Below, piece by piece: positions 25,313-35,555 of a stretch of 64,000 bases of DNA (position 1 is the first letter of the stretch; the number at the start of each line of letters is the position of its first letter). The notes beneath the pieces are model-generated. The model did no database searches. It saw only the letters and a list, made by a program, of their open reading frames with translations, and was not told where the DNA came from. This DNA comes from Limnohabitans sp. Hippo3. GTDB lineage: Bacteria; Pseudomonadota; Gammaproteobacteria; Burkholderiales; Burkholderiaceae_C. The stretch is from the NCBI RefSeq assembly GCF_003063665.1, contig NZ_NESF01000012.1:1-64000 (forward strand), read 5' to 3'. A program made the translations under genes and the position numbers.

Positions 25313-26608
25313 TCATACGCGCGGCGACAAGCCGTCGGCCAAGGATAAACGGTAAGCCCGCCAAGCTGGCCCTAAACTGGCCAGCAAACCAGCCAGAAAG
25401 ACCGCGCCCGCCAAAGCCAGTTGTGTCGGCAAAGGCACGGCCATTTGCAAACGAATGCCCAGCGACTGCTGCAGCCAAGGCGTGGCCAGCGCCATGCCCG
25501 CCTGGGCCAGCAGCACGCCCAACACGACTCCGGCGCAGGTGACCCACACGCCTTCGAGCGTGAGCAGGCCCAGCACATGGCGCGGCCCGGCACCCACAGC
25601 CCGCAGCACCGCCAGTTCACGGCGGCGCTCATTCAGACCCGCGAGCACCACCGCCATCAGCGAAACCACGCTCACCAAAGCGACCAGGGCCGAAACGGCC
25701 AGCAAAGCGTTCTCGCCCACACCCAACACCGACCACAGCTCACCCAGCGCCACGCCGGGCATCACGCCCATCAAAGCCTCGGCCTCGTAATGGTTGACAA
25801 AGCGCTGCACATTGAACACCGCCGCCCGGCTTTTCAGACCCACCAAGGCGGCCGTAACTTCTTCGGGCTCCAGGTTGAATTTGCGTGCCTGGTCGGCCGG
25901 GATCTGCCCACCCGGCATGGGGGTGCCGGCCACCCAGTCCAGATGCAAGGCTTGCAGGGCCTGCAGGCTCACATGCACCGTGCGGTCGACCGGGGTGCCC
26001 GTGGGCGCCAGAATGCCAACGACTTTGAAAGGCTTGTCGGCATGCTCGTCTGCTTCCTCGACTTCGTGGTCATGGTCATGGTCGTGCATCCCATGGCCCA
26101 GCGTGATGCGTTGGCCCAGGCCGTAGCCCATTTTGTGCGCCACCTCGGCACCGATCACCGCTTCGTACAAACCATCCAGATTGCCCGCAAACACTGCCCC
26201 TTGCTGCAAAGCCAGCGGCTGCTTGTCGCCATAGGCAAAGTGCTGAAAGTAAGCGGGCGTGGTGCCCAGCACCGGAAAACCCCGGTGCGAGTCACCCAGG
26301 CTCAAGGGCACGACCCAGGACACCGAACGGTGGTTCGACAAGGCCTGCACGCTGTCCATGGACATGCTTTGCGGCACGCTGCCGATGTGGAACACCGAAA
26401 ACAGCATCAGCTGCACCGGGCTGCTGCGGGCGCCCACAATCAGGTCGACGCCACTGACCGATTGCGAAAAACTGTGGCGAATGTCGTGGCGCAAACGCTC
26501 CAGCGTCCACAGCAAGGCGGTGGCCAGCGCCAGCGACACCACCACCCACGCCAGCGTGCTGCGCCGGTTCCAGGCACTGCGCCGCGCGATGCCAAGCAGG
26601 CTGTTCAT
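25313..26608 (-). CDS. MacB/FtsX-type ABC transporter permease with His/Asp-rich loop
   Basis: This 431-residue inner-membrane permease has one membrane segment near 14-36, a large periplasmic MacB-like domain, and three segments in the last ~150 residues (FtsX fold with LAVLRAVGAGPRHVLGLL). In the periplasmic domain lies HGMHDHDHDHEVEEADEHAD (residues about 196-215), a dense His/Asp/Glu run well suited to bind Zn or a similar ion. ATG at 26608 overlaps the ATPase stop (ATGA), so the two are coupled. With DUF3299 this looks like a metal-related exporter or lipoprotein/metal mobilising system. Confidence 0.9.
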   Translation of the reverse strand: MNSLLGIARRSAWNRRSTLAWVVVSLALATALLWTLERLRHDIRHSFSQSVSGVDLIVGARSSPVQLMLFSVFHIGSVPQSMSMDSVQALSNHRSVSWVVPLSLGDSHRGFPVLGTTPAYFQHFAYGDKQPLALQQGAVFAGNLDGLYEAVIGAEVAHKMGYGLGQRITLGHGMHDHDHDHEVEEADEHADKPFKVVGILAPTGTPVDRTVHVSLQALQALHLDWVAGTPMPGGQIPADQARKFNLEPEEVTAALVGLKSRAAVFNVQRFVNHYEAEALMGVMPGVALGELWSVLGVGENALLAVSALVALVSVVSLMAVVLAGLNERRRELAVLRAVGAGPRHVLGLLTLEGVWVTCAGVVLGVLLAQAGMALATPWLQQSLGIRLQMAVPLPTQLALAGAVFLAGLLASLGPAWRAYRLSLADGLSPRV

Positions 26609-27294
26609 GCGGGTACCTCGGCTTGCTGCAGGTCGGGCAAGGACCACTGCACATCAAAGCGCAGCGCCTGCTGCTCGTCATGGCTCACGCACACCAGGGT
26701 GCTGCCCGCGTCGCGTGCGGCCTGCAGCAACAAGTCCATGAAGCCTTGGCGCAAGGCAGCATCCAGCGCCGAAGTCGGCTCGTCGACCAAGATCAATTCG
26801 GGTTGCCCGATCAGGGCGCGGGCAGCAGCCACGCGCTGCTGCTGGCCCACCGACAAGGCATCGGCGCGGCGCGTCCACAAGCCCTCGGGCAAACCCATGC
26901 GCCCAAGCCAGCTTTGGGCCACCGCTTCGGCTCCGCCAGCCGCTTGGCAACGCGAGCGCCGCAGGGGCGAAAAGCGGCAAGGCAAGGTCACATTGTCCAG
27001 CACACTCAGGTAGGGCAGCAGATTGAACTGCTGAAAGATCAGGCCCACATGGTTCGCCCGAAAGGCGTCGCGTTGCCCTGGCTTCAAAGCCGCCCAGTCC
27101 TGCCCCAGCAGGCGCACACGGCCAGATTGCGGCAACAGCACACCCGCCAACAGGCCCAGCAAGGTGCTTTTGCCGCAGCCGCTGGGACCATGCAAGAAAA
27201 CGGTTTGGCCTGGCGGCACATGCAAACGGCCCAAAGCCAATGTGTCAGCGCCCGCCCGGGTCCAAGCGAAGCGCAAGGGCTCGATGTCGATCAC
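26605..27294 (-). CDS. ABC transporter ATP-binding protein (LolD/MacB type)
   Basis: This 229-residue cytoplasmic ATPase has Walker A HGPSGCGKST, Q-loop LIFQQFNLLPYLSV, a signature altered to ALSVGQQQRV, Walker [13 protein letters not shown], and the H-loop in VCVSHDEQQ. GTG at 27294 is chosen because AGGGAG is placed 6 bases upstream; a TTG at 27321 is less likely. It heads a minus-strand operon ATPase-permease-DUF3299 with overlapping junctions and should power the permease at 25313-26608. Confidence 0.92.
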   Translation of the reverse strand: MIDIEPLRFAWTRAGADTLALGRLHVPPGQTVFLHGPSGCGKSTLLGLLAGVLLPQSGRVRLLGQDWAALKPGQRDAFRANHVGLIFQQFNLLPYLSVLDNVTLPCRFSPLRRSRCQAAGGAEAVAQSWLGRMGLPEGLWTRRADALSVGQQQRVAAARALIGQPELILVDEPTSALDAALRQGFMDLLLQAARDAGSTLVCVSHDEQQALRFDVQWSLPDLQQAEVPA

Positions 27295-27330
27295 GAAGCT
27301 CTCCCTGAGTTGACGCGGCAATATACCCCG

Positions 27331-28281
27331 TCAATCGGGCACGACCAGCTTTCTCCGTCCTTCTCTGCGGGCAATCCAGACGGTTGCCCACAAAATGACA
27401 AACGCACCCAGCCAAGTCGATTGACTGGGCACATCGCCAAACACCAGCCAGCCCAACAAGGACGCCCAAACCAGGTCCAGAAAGCGCAGCGATTGGGTGG
27501 CCGAAATGTCGGCCAGGGCAAAGGCCCGCGTCAGGCAATAGTGGGCCAAGGTGCCCAGCACACCCGTGGCGGCAAAACCCAGCCACTGCATGGGCGTAGG
27601 CATTTGCCAATGCGGCAAGGCCATGGGCAGGCTGAGCACCGACACCGTCAGGGCTTGCCACAGCACAATGACACCGGGTTTTTCGTAACGGGTCAGCGCT
27701 TTGGTGATGAGAAAGGACGCCGCGAAAACGGGGGACGAAGCCAGCATGACCAGATTGAACCAGCCGCCCTCGCCCGACATTTTGGGCAAAACCACCACCA
27801 GAACGCCTGCAAAACCAATGATGGCGGCGATCCAGCGGTCTTTGCGCATGGGCTCGCCCAAAAACCAGGCCGCACCGATCATGATGAAAATCGGCCCGGT
27901 GAACCCAATGGCGGTCATGTCGGCCAGCGGGATTTTGGGCAAGGCGGTGAACCACAGGATCAGGCCCAGGGTGTGTACCCCACCGCGCCAGAATTGACCC
28001 ACCATATTGACCGGCATGTAGGCACGCCAGCCGTCGCGCCAGACCCAGGGCAGGATGAAGATCAAGCCAAAAAGATAGCGCAGGAACTGGGACTGGTAAA
28101 CGTCCAGATGCAAGGTCAGTTCGCGGGCGATGGTGTTGAGCAAGGAAAACAGCATCCCGCCCACAACCATCCAGACCATGCCCCGCACGGCCACAGGCCA
28201 GCCTGCAAACGAGCGCCGACTGCGATGGCGGGCGAGCAACCATTGACGCGGGGGAGAGAAAAAGGTTTTGCGCGGCTTCAT
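27331..28281 (-). CDS. EamA/DMT-superfamily transporter
   Basis: This 316-residue inner-membrane protein has ten predicted hydrophobic segments in two EamA repeats, each of five (first near 37-165, second near 175-300). Visible are FLRYLFGLIFILPWV and SLRFLDLVWASLLGWLVFGD, typical of S-adenosylmethionine or metabolite exporters of the drug/metabolite family. The substrate cannot be told. ATG at 28281 (MKPRKTFF) is chosen; TTG at 28299 is an alternative. The basic N-terminal tail of about 30 residues is long for the family. Confidence 0.9.
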   Translation of the reverse strand: MKPRKTFFSPPRQWLLARHRSRRSFAGWPVAVRGMVWMVVGGMLFSLLNTIARELTLHLDVYQSQFLRYLFGLIFILPWVWRDGWRAYMPVNMVGQFWRGGVHTLGLILWFTALPKIPLADMTAIGFTGPIFIMIGAAWFLGEPMRKDRWIAAIIGFAGVLVVVLPKMSGEGGWFNLVMLASSPVFAASFLITKALTRYEKPGVIVLWQALTVSVLSLPMALPHWQMPTPMQWLGFAATGVLGTLAHYCLTRAFALADISATQSLRFLDLVWASLLGWLVFGDVPSQSTWLGAFVILWATVWIARREGRRKLVVPD

Positions 28282-28361
28282 GCGCAAACACCCAGGCAAA
28301 AATGAATCACCCCATCATCTTAAGGCGACTCCGCGAGAGCTCAGGTCACCTCGGTTACGCC

Positions 28362-28443
28362 CACATTCGCGAGCAGGGGCCCGCTCCCACAGGGGGCTTG
28401 GTTTGCTCGGTTTTTGTGGGAGGCCGCCCCTGCGGCCGAATGG
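28362..28443. repeat. REP-like repeat (second copy of the GCTCCCACAGG family)
   Basis: ACATTCGCGAGCAGGGGCCC, GCTCCCACAGGGGG, then TGTGGGAGGCCGCCCCTG and GCGGCCGAATGG. It matches 24545-24660 in motif order and lies between the 3' end of htpX and the start of the EamA gene, five bases from the htpX stop. Confidence 0.8.
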
Positions 28444-28447
28444 CTGA

Positions 28448-29323
28448 TTAACCGGCGCTGTTTTGCAAGGCAGCAATGCGCTGCTCAATGGGCGGGTGGG
28501 TGCTGAACAGCTGGCCGATGCCACCGGCAATGCCCATGGCGGCCATGCTCTTGGGCAACTCGGCCGTGTGCACACCGCCCAGGCGGGCCAGGGCGTTGAT
28601 CATCGGCTGCTTACGGCCCATCAGCTTGGCTGCACCGGCGTCGGCGCGGAACTCGCGCTGGCGGCTGAACCAGGCCACGATCATGGCGGCGGCAAAGCCC
28701 AAGACGATGTCCATCACGATGGTGGTGACGTAGTAACCAATGCCGGGGCCGGAATTTTCGCTGTCCCCCTTGCGCAAGAAGCTGTCCACCGCGTAACCCA
28801 CCACACGGGAGATGAACACCACAAAGGTGTTCATCACGCCCTGGATCAGCGTCATGGTGACCATGTCGCCATTGGCGATGTGCGCCACTTCGTGGCCAAT
28901 GACGGCCTCGATCTCTTCGTGCGTCATGTTCTGCAGCAAACCGGTGGACACGGCCACCAAGGCCGAGTCGCGGAAAGCGCCCGTCGCAAAGGCGTTAGGG
29001 TCACCTTCAAAGATGCCCACTTCAGGCATGCCGATGCCGGATTTGTCAGCGAACTTGCGCACGGTGTCCACAATCCAGGCTTCGTCGGCATTGGCCGGTT
29101 GGTTGATCACCCTCACGCCCGATGTCCACTTGGCCATGGGCTTGCTGATGAGCAAGGAAATGATGGCACCGCCAAAGCCCATGATCAACGCAAAACCGAG
29201 CAAGGCGCCCAGGTTCAGGCCATTGGCTGTGAGGAAGCGGTTGACGCCCAACAAATTGGCGACGATGCCCAGCACGACCACCACGGCCAAGTTGGTCAAG
29301 ACAAACAAGAAAATACGTTTCAT
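28448..29323 (-). CDS. htpX: Membrane protease HtpX
   Basis: This is a 291-residue M48 zinc metalloprotease of the inner membrane that degrades misfolded membrane proteins together with FtsH. The catalytic HEVAH is at His144-His148 and the third ligand Glu is in [12 protein letters not shown]. Hydrophobic segments lie at about 4-26, 36-58, 155-178 and 195-215. The C-terminus [16 protein letters not shown] is the family end signature. ATG at 29323 ([14 protein letters not shown]) is the classical start. No heat-shock promoter was sought successfully. Confidence 0.96.
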   Translation of the reverse strand: MKRIFLFVLTNLAVVVVLGIVANLLGVNRFLTANGLNLGALLGFALIMGFGGAIISLLISKPMAKWTSGVRVINQPANADEAWIVDTVRKFADKSGIGMPEVGIFEGDPNAFATGAFRDSALVAVSTGLLQNMTHEEIEAVIGHEVAHIANGDMVTMTLIQGVMNTFVVFISRVVGYAVDSFLRKGDSENSGPGIGYYVTTIVMDIVLGFAAAMIVAWFSRQREFRADAGAAKLMGRKQPMINALARLGGVHTAELPKSMAAMGIAGGIGQLFSTHPPIEQRIAALQNSAG

Positions 29324-29391
29324 GACAGGTTTCACTTTCACCCGAAGACGCGGGCACGTTGGGTCGAATATTAGGGTGTCAGTCTGCAAAA

Positions 29392-30237
29392 TCAAGCCGG
29401 TGGCGTGATTTCCGCATTGGCGTACGGTTTTTCAGCCAAGTGCCGTCGCCTGCGGGGGCGGAAGACGCTGGCATCGGCGTAAAAAGCCGGGTCTTCGTTG
29501 GCGGGCCACCAGCCCGGCACACCCAGCAGCGGCAAGGGACTGAAAGGTTTGCGGGCCAGTTTTTCAGGCGTGAGGTCTTGCGCCAGCCAGGCATCGATGT
29601 CCGCCGCCGCCACGCCTAGCGGCACACGCCATAGGTGCACGGTGATCGACTTGTAGGGCTGCACCGCTTTTTCGAGCGCGGCGTGGCCAAAGGTCCAAAG
29701 CCGTGTGTGCGCCCACTCGCTGCGCAAAACCACCAGGGCATCGCGCCAACGGTGCTCGGTCAAGGCGGCCCACAAGGCATCGGAAGGCTGAATCAGCAAG
29801 GCGTTTTCATCGAACACGGTGGCGGCATCGCGCACCGGGCCGCGCACCTGTCCGACGCCCGCGCGGGCGATTTCCTGGGCTTGCAGCTGGTTCAGGCGTT
29901 TTTTGGCCAGCGGGAAGTGCATCCAGCACAGGGCGTTGAAGAAATCGTGCAAGCCCTCGCGGGTGGGCACTTGGCCGGTGGCAAAAATGAAATCTTCGTA
30001 AGCCTGGCCTTCCGGCAAGTCGGCTTGCGGCACAAAGCGCACCGGGGCACGGCCCGCCGCGTTCAAGGCCTCGGGCTGGGGCGAACCTGCCGCCACTTGC
30101 CGTGCGATGGGCTCACCCACCGCCCGCCAGTCGGCCAGCCAGGGGGCGTACCAATCGATGTCGGACACGCCCAAGTTGGAGGCCGGATCGCAGCGGTGCC
30201 AGGCCCGGTTGGGGCTCAGCCCGCCACCAGACGCCAC
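29392..30237 (-). CDS. DUF3025 domain-containing protein
   Basis: This 281-residue protein is of the DUF3025 family, function unknown. Family stretches are [68 protein letters not shown] and [21 protein letters not shown]. It starts at GTG 30237, overlapping the last 22 bases of pyrC, so it is probably translated from the pyrC message. DUF3025 beside pyrC is a common Burkholderiales arrangement. No signal peptide or membrane segment is visible, so it should be cytosolic. Confidence 0.88.
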   Translation of the reverse strand: MASGGGLSPNRAWHRCDPASNLGVSDIDWYAPWLADWRAVGEPIARQVAAGSPQPEALNAAGRAPVRFVPQADLPEGQAYEDFIFATGQVPTREGLHDFFNALCWMHFPLAKKRLNQLQAQEIARAGVGQVRGPVRDAATVFDENALLIQPSDALWAALTEHRWRDALVVLRSEWAHTRLWTFGHAALEKAVQPYKSITVHLWRVPLGVAAADIDAWLAQDLTPEKLARKPFSPLPLLGVPGWWPANEDPAFYADASVFRPRRRRHLAEKPYANAEITPPA

Positions 30238-31253
30238 GGCAGGCTTTCTCCGGAGCGCAGAGGCTTGAGTTCAGCCTCGCCAAAGGCAAAGCTTTCAGCG
30301 GGCGTCCAGCTCTCGCGGCGCAGGGTGATGGTGCCGGTGTTGCGTGGCAGGCCGTAAAAATCGGCCCCAAAGAAACTGGCAAAGCCTTCGAGCTTGTCCA
30401 GGGCGCCCGCATGCTCAAAGGCTTCGGCGTACATCTCGATGGCCGCGTGCGCGGTGTAGCAACCGGCACAGCCCGTGGCGTGCTCTTTGAGGTGCACTGG
30501 GTGCGGGGCACTGTCGGTGCCCAAAAAGAAACGGTTGTTGCCACTGGTGGCGGCCTGCACCAGCGCTACCCGGTGCGTCTCGCGCTTGAGCACCGGCAAG
30601 CAGTAATAGTGGGGGCGAATGCCGCCCGTGAAGATGGCGTTGCGGTTGTACAGCAGGTGGTGCGCGGTGATGGTTGCGCCCAGGTTGGCATCGCCCGCGG
30701 CCACGTACTGCGCAGCTTCTTTCGTGGTGATGTGTTCCATCACGATTTTGAGACCCGGGAAATCGCGGCGCAACGGGATGAGGTGCTGCTCGATGAACAC
30801 GGCTTCGCGGTCGAACAGGTCGATGTCGGACGAGGTGACCTCGCCGTGCACCAACAGCAGCACGCCTTCGCGCTGCATGGCTTCGAGCACGGGGTAGATC
30901 TTGCGCAGGTCGGTCACACCCGCGTCGCTGTTGGTGGTGGCCCCTGCCGGGTAGAGCTTGCAGGCCACCACGCCAGCGGCCTTGGCGCGGGCAATTTCGG
31001 CTGGGGCCAGGTTGTCCGTCAGGTACAGCGTCATGAGCGGCTCAAAGGCCATGCCCGCAGGCACGGCGGCCAGGATGCGCTGCTTGTAGGCCAGCGCCTG
31101 CTCGGCCGTGGTCACGGGCGGCTTGAGGTTGGGCATGATGATGGCGCGACCGAATTGGGCGGCGGTGTGCGGCACCACCACGTTCAGGGCGGCACCGTCG
31201 CGCACATGCAGGTGCCAGTCGTCGGGGCGGGTGAGGGTGAGTTCTTGTGTCAT
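30216..31253 (-). CDS. pyrC: Dihydroorotase
   Basis: This 345-residue zinc enzyme of pyrimidine synthesis closes N-carbamoyl-aspartate to dihydroorotate. The metal site is visible: DWHLHVRDG (His15/His17), [13 protein letters not shown] with the carboxylated Lys, [23 protein letters not shown], and the catalytic Asp in [10 protein letters not shown]. The length fits class II PyrC of E. coli type. ATG at 31253 starts [16 protein letters not shown]; upstream codons belong to no conserved part. It is followed by the overlapping DUF3025 gene and is divergent from aapJ. Confidence 0.96.
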   Translation of the reverse strand: MTQELTLTRPDDWHLHVRDGAALNVVVPHTAAQFGRAIIMPNLKPPVTTAEQALAYKQRILAAVPAGMAFEPLMTLYLTDNLAPAEIARAKAAGVVACKLYPAGATTNSDAGVTDLRKIYPVLEAMQREGVLLLVHGEVTSSDIDLFDREAVFIEQHLIPLRRDFPGLKIVMEHITTKEAAQYVAAGDANLGATITAHHLLYNRNAIFTGGIRPHYYCLPVLKRETHRVALVQAATSGNNRFFLGTDSAPHPVHLKEHATGCAGCYTAHAAIEMYAEAFEHAGALDKLEGFASFFGADFYGLPRNTGTITLRRESWTPAESFAFGEAELKPLRSGESLPWRLVAG

Positions 31254-31384
31254 GCCCGTATTGTCCCAAATCGGCCAAAGCCCCCAAAATCCGCGCCCCG
31301 CAGGCTGCCGCTCGGTGATAACCCGGGGTAAATGGGCGTTTTTTTCATGCAAGAATGAATTTTTAAATTCGATGAGGTTAATCC

Positions 31385-32428
31385 ATGAAATTTGTCCAAA
31401 ACCTGATTCAACGCCCTTTGCTGGCCGCATCCATGTTCGCTTTGCTGGGCGCCGTCGCCACACCGGCCATGGCGGGCAAAACCCTGGATGCCATCAAGTC
31501 GCGCGGCGCCCTGAACTGCGGCGTGAACCCCAGCCTGCCCGGCTTTGCCGCTGCGGACAGCCAAGGCAACTGGACCGGTCTGGACGTGGACGTGTGCAAG
31601 GCCGTGGCCGCCACTGTGCTGGGCGATGCCAACAAGGTCAAATGGACCCCCCTGAACGCCACGCAGCGTTTTGCCGTGCTGCAAGCCGGTGAAATCGACA
31701 TCCTGTCGCGCAACACCACCTGGACCCTGAACCGCGACGCCTCGCTGGGCCTGCACTTCACCGGCACCACCTACTACGACGGCCAAGGCTTCATGGTGAC
31801 CAAAAAGTCCAAGATCACCAGCGCCAAGCAGCTCAAGGGCGCTACCGTGTGTGTGCAGTCGGGCACCACCACCGAGAAGAACCTGAACGACTACTCCAAG
31901 GTCAACAAGCTGGGCATCAAACCCGTGGTGTTTGACACCCAGGAAGCCACCAACAAGGCCTACTTTGCAGGCCGCTGCCAGGCTTACACCACCGACGCAT
32001 CGGGCCTGGCCTCGGTGCGCAACAAGGAAGCCACCAACCCCGATGACCACGTCATCCTGCCTGACCTGATCTCCAAAGAACCTCTGGGCCCGAGCGTGCG
32101 CCGGGGTGACGACGAGTTCTTCGCCATCGTCAAATGGGTGGTCTTTGCCCTGATCGAGGCCGAAGAGTACGGCATCACCCAAGCCAACGTCGACCAGATG
32201 AAGAGCAGCGCCGACCCCGTCGTGCAGCGCATTTTGGGCACCTCGGAAGACACCGGCAAGCTGCTGGGCCTGGACAAGGAATGGGCCTACCGAGCCATCA
32301 AGGCCGTGGGCAACTACGGTGAAATGTTCGAGCGCAATGTGGGTCCCAAGTCCACCCTCAAACTGCCACGCGGCCTGAACAACCAGTGGAACAAAGGCGG
32401 CCTGATGTACGCACCACCCGTGCGCTGA
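31385..32428 (+). CDS. aapJ: General L-amino acid ABC transporter, binding protein AapJ
   Basis: This 347-residue periplasmic binding protein has a signal peptide cleaved after PAMA. The AapJ-type N-terminus is [22 protein letters not shown], followed by [37 protein letters not shown] and the C-terminal [17 protein letters not shown] end. It collects a broad range of L-amino acids for the AapQMP permease encoded just downstream. GAGGTTAATCC precedes the ATG. A perfect hairpin (32480-32506) separates it from aapQ and probably keeps its message more abundant. Confidence 0.94.
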   Translation: MKFVQNLIQRPLLAASMFALLGAVATPAMAGKTLDAIKSRGALNCGVNPSLPGFAAADSQGNWTGLDVDVCKAVAATVLGDANKVKWTPLNATQRFAVLQAGEIDILSRNTTWTLNRDASLGLHFTGTTYYDGQGFMVTKKSKITSAKQLKGATVCVQSGTTTEKNLNDYSKVNKLGIKPVVFDTQEATNKAYFAGRCQAYTTDASGLASVRNKEATNPDDHVILPDLISKEPLGPSVRRGDDEFFAIVKWVVFALIEAEEYGITQANVDQMKSSADPVVQRILGTSEDTGKLLGLDKEWAYRAIKAVGNYGEMFERNVGPKSTLKLPRGLNNQWNKGGLMYAPPVR

Positions 32429-32479
32429 TCGACCCCCTGGTGTTTTCTGATCCAGACAAACACTGACCCCAAGAAAGGA

Positions 32480-32506
32480 CATCGGCCCGCCTCGTGCGGG
32501 CCGATG
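32480..32506 (+). promoter_or_regulatory. Perfect 11-bp hairpin between aapJ and aapQ
   Basis: CATCGGCCCGC (32480-32490), loop CTCGT and GCGGGCCGATG (32496-32506) pair completely. AAAGGA lies just before the hairpin and the aapQ ATG 4 bases after it. Folding would bring the Shine-Dalgarno sequence next to the start codon. It may also protect the aapJ 3' end. Confidence 0.7.
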
Positions 32507-32510
32507 CACG

Positions 32511-33707
32511 ATGATGATTCCACCCGCACCACCCCTTCCTCCCCGCGCCCGCGCCTGGTCCTGGCGCAGCCAGTCCTTTCGCGGTCTGGTCTACCAGATC
32601 CTGACCATCTTGCTGCTCGTGCTGGCCGTCAGTTACCTGATGTCCAACACCTTTGCCAACATGCGCACGCGCGGCATCCAGAGCGGCTTCGATTTCTTTT
32701 TGCAACCCGCAGGTTTTGCCATTGGCGAGAGCCTGTTCGAGTTCGACTCGGCCCAAGGCTACTGGGTCGCTTACCTGGTGGGTCTGTCCAACACATTGCG
32801 CGTGGCGCTGGTGGGCATCGTGCTGGCCACGCTGCTGGGCACACTGATCGGCATTGGCCGCTTGTCGAACAACCTGCTGGTGCGCGGCCTGTGCGCGGTG
32901 CACGTCGAGGTCACGCGCAACGTGCCCTTGCTGCTGCAGCTGTTCATGTGGTACTTCGCCATGACCGAACTGCTACCCACCATCGAAGCGCCGCTCAAAC
33001 CACTGGCGGGCGTGTTCCTCAGCAAAAACGGTTTGCAATACCCGCTGCCCGAATGGTCGGCGGGCCACTGGGGCACGGTGGTCGGTTTGCTGGCCGGTGT
33101 GCTGGCCTGGCGATTCTGGGCACGCCGAGCCCTGCGCCAATTTGAAGCCACCGGGCAATACCACCCGGCCCGCACCCACTTCACGGGTCTGCTGATTTTG
33201 CTGGCCGTCACGGCCGTGGGCTGGCTGGCCGGGGGCGCCCCGGGCGAGCTCAGCATTCCTGAAGCCACCGAGATCAACGTGATCGGCGGCGGCTCGGTCA
33301 CCCCCGAATACCTGACCTTGCTGATCGGCCTGACGGTCTACACCTCGGGCTACATCGCCGAGGTGGTGCGCTCGGGCATCCAGTCGGTCGCCTATGGCCA
33401 GCACGAAGCGGCTGTGGCGCTGGGCCTGCCCCGTGCGGCCGAATTGCGCCTGGTGCAACTGCCCCAGGCGCTGCGGGTGATCGTGCCGCCACTCACCAGC
33501 CAGTACCTGAACCTGACCAAAAACTCTTCGCTCGCCGTGGCCGTGGGTTACCCCGACCTGGTCTCGATCGGCTCCACCGCACTCAACCAGACGGGCCGCG
33601 CCATCGAGTGCATTGCCGTGGTGATGCTGTGCTACCTGAGCCTGAGTTTGCTGACCTCGGCACTCATGAACCTCTACAACCGCCGCGTGCAGATCAAGGA
33701 CCGCTGA
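32511..33707 (+). CDS. aapQ: General L-amino acid ABC transporter permease AapQ
   Basis: This 398-residue inner-membrane permease of the polar amino-acid family (HEAT/GlnP type) is enlarged, as usual for AapQ, by extra N-terminal segments and an inserted periplasmic/membrane region (about residues 155-270). The coupling motif AAVALGLPRAAELRLVQLPQALRVIVPPL is in the C-terminal half. The stop codon overlaps the aapM start (TGATGA). It forms the channel with AapM. Confidence 0.94.
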   Translation: MMIPPAPPLPPRARAWSWRSQSFRGLVYQILTILLLVLAVSYLMSNTFANMRTRGIQSGFDFFLQPAGFAIGESLFEFDSAQGYWVAYLVGLSNTLRVALVGIVLATLLGTLIGIGRLSNNLLVRGLCAVHVEVTRNVPLLLQLFMWYFAMTELLPTIEAPLKPLAGVFLSKNGLQYPLPEWSAGHWGTVVGLLAGVLAWRFWARRALRQFEATGQYHPARTHFTGLLILLAVTAVGWLAGGAPGELSIPEATEINVIGGGSVTPEYLTLLIGLTVYTSGYIAEVVRSGIQSVAYGQHEAAVALGLPRAAELRLVQLPQALRVIVPPLTSQYLNLTKNSSLAVAVGYPDLVSIGSTALNQTGRAIECIAVVMLCYLSLSLLTSALMNLYNRRVQIKDR

Positions 33708-34813
33708 TGAACCACGCTGTCTTTACCCCCATTGCGCCACGCCAGCCACCCGCCAACCAGGTGGGCCTGCTGCCCTGGTTGCGCAGCCGTTTCTTTGACG
33801 GTTGGGCCAACAGCCTGCTGACCCTGCTGGTGCTGGCCCTGCTGGCCTGGGTCTTGCCGCCCCTGCTGAACTGGACCGTGTTCAACGCCGTGGTGCAGCC
33901 CGACAACGCTGCCTGCCGCGCTGCCGAAGGCGTGGGCGCCTGCTGGGGCGTGGTGGCCGAAAAAGGCCGCCTCATCCTCTTTGGCCGCTACCCCTACGAC
34001 GAGCAATGGCGCCCGCTGATCGCGTCCAGCTTGCTGGTGACGCTGCTGGTGCTCAGCTGCCTGCGCAGCTTCTGGCGTCCGGCCCTGGTGCTGGCCTGGG
34101 TGGCTGTGTATGCCGTGTTCTACCTGCTCATGAAGGGCGGCGTGGCCGGCCTCACACTTGTGGACACCGAGCGCTGGGGCGGCCTGCCCCTGACCTTGCT
34201 GCTGTCCAGCGTGAGCCTGGTGGTGGCGTTTCCGCTGGCGATTTTGTTGGCCCTGGGCCGGCAGTCCAAGCTGCCGGCCATCCGCACGCTGTGCGTGATT
34301 TTCATCGAGTTCGTGCGCGGCGTGCCGCTGATTTCGGTGCTGTTCATGGCCTCGTTCATCCTGCCGCTTTTCATGCCGCAGGGCACCAAGATCGATGTGC
34401 TGGTGCGGGTGCTGATTGGCATGACCTTGTTCACCGCCGCCTATCTGGCCGAGGTGATTCGCGGCGGTCTGCAGGCCGTGCCCAAAGGCCAGATCGAAGC
34501 GGCGCACTCGCTGGGTCTGGGCTACTGGCAGATCCAGCGCAAGATCGTGCTGCCCCAAGCGTTGCGCCTGGTGGTGCCATCCATCGTCAACACCTTCATT
34601 GGTGCCTTCAAGGACACCTCGCTGGTGACCATCGTGAGCCTGTACGACCTCACGGGCGCGGTGCAGCTGGCACTGGGCGATGCCGACTGGCGCAAGTTCT
34701 TCATCGAAGGGCAGCTGTTCGTGGCGGCCATTTATTTCATCGCCTGTTTTGCCATGTCGCGCTACAGCCAGTGGCTCGAAGGCCACCTCAACACCGGAAC
34801 CCGGAGACAGTAA
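33707..34813 (+). CDS. aapM: General L-amino acid ABC transporter permease AapM
   Basis: This 368-residue permease is partner of AapQ. The N-terminal third has extra membrane segments ([18 protein letters not shown] and others); the core carries [29 protein letters not shown] as coupling loop and [23 protein letters not shown] at 33707 shares bases with the aapQ stop, so translation is coupled. The ATPase gene starts one base after its stop codon. Confidence 0.94.
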   Translation: MNHAVFTPIAPRQPPANQVGLLPWLRSRFFDGWANSLLTLLVLALLAWVLPPLLNWTVFNAVVQPDNAACRAAEGVGACWGVVAEKGRLILFGRYPYDEQWRPLIASSLLVTLLVLSCLRSFWRPALVLAWVAVYAVFYLLMKGGVAGLTLVDTERWGGLPLTLLLSSVSLVVAFPLAILLALGRQSKLPAIRTLCVIFIEFVRGVPLISVLFMASFILPLFMPQGTKIDVLVRVLIGMTLFTAAYLAEVIRGGLQAVPKGQIEAAHSLGLGYWQIQRKIVLPQALRLVVPSIVNTFIGAFKDTSLVTIVSLYDLTGAVQLALGDADWRKFFIEGQLFVAAIYFIACFAMSRYSQWLEGHLNTGTRRQ

Positions 34814-34814
34814 C

Positions 34815-35555
34815 GTGAGCACCCCCATCATCGAATTTTCCAAAGTCAACAAGTGGTACGGCGACTTCCATGTGCTGCGTGACATCGACCTGTCGGTGGC
34901 GCGTGGCGAGCGCATCGTGGTCTGCGGACCTTCTGGCTCGGGCAAGTCCACCCTGATCCGCTGCATCAACCGCCTCGAAGAGCACCAGACCGGCCACCTC
35001 ACGGTGGACGGTGTCGAGCTGACCGACGACGTGAAGTCCATCGAGTCGGCCCGCCGCCAGGTCGGCATGGTGTTCCAGCAGTTCAACCTGTTCCCGCACC
35101 TCACGGTGCTGGAAAACCTGACGCTGGCGCCCATGTGGGTGGGCAAGGTGCCTAAGGCCGAAGCCGAGGAACGCGCCATGCAGCAGCTCAAGCGCGTGCG
35201 CATCGCCGAGCAGGCGCAAAAGTACCCGTTGCAGTTGTCCGGCGGCCAGCAGCAACGTGTGGCGATTGCCCGCGCCCTGTGCCTGACGCCCAAGATCATG
35301 CTGTTTGACGAGCCGACTTCGGCGCTCGACCCCGAGATGGTGGGCGAGGTGCTCAACGTGATGGTGGAGATGGCCGATCAGGGCATCACCATGATCTGCG
35401 TGACGCACGAGATGGGCTTTGCCCGTCAGGTGGCCGACCGCGTGATCTTCATGGACCAGGGCCAGATCGTCGAGCAAAACACGGCCGCCGCGTTCTTTGA
35501 CAACCCGCAAAACGAACGCACGCAAGACTTCCTGTCCAAGATCCTGGCGCATTGA
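34815..35555 (+). CDS. aapP: General L-amino acid ABC transporter ATP-binding protein AapP
   Basis: This 246-residue ATPase has Walker [13 protein letters not shown]-loop [18 protein letters not shown], signature [15 protein letters not shown], Walker [17 protein letters not shown] and H-loop [12 protein letters not shown]. The start is GTG at 34815 ([16 protein letters not shown]), one base after aapM, with GGAG about 10 bases upstream. The stop overlaps the start of the phosphatase gene downstream. Confidence 0.95.
   Translation: MSTPIIEFSKVNKWYGDFHVLRDIDLSVARGERIVVCGPSGSGKSTLIRCINRLEEHQTGHLTVDGVELTDDVKSIESARRQVGMVFQQFNLFPHLTVLENLTLAPMWVGKVPKAEAEERAMQQLKRVRIAEQAQKYPLQLSGGQQQRVAIARALCLTPKIMLFDEPTSALDPEMVGEVLNVMVEMADQGITMICVTHEMGFARQVADRVIFMDQGQIVEQNTAAAFFDNPQNERTQDFLSKILAH

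Noticed and set aside
25421..28305. Very long plus-strand frames opposite the ABC permease, ATPase and EamA genes
   Set aside because: They are shadows of well-supported minus-strand genes, without ribosome sites or recognisable domains.
33674..35356. 560-codon minus-strand frame
   Set aside because: It lies opposite aapM and aapP, whose motifs are unmistakable.
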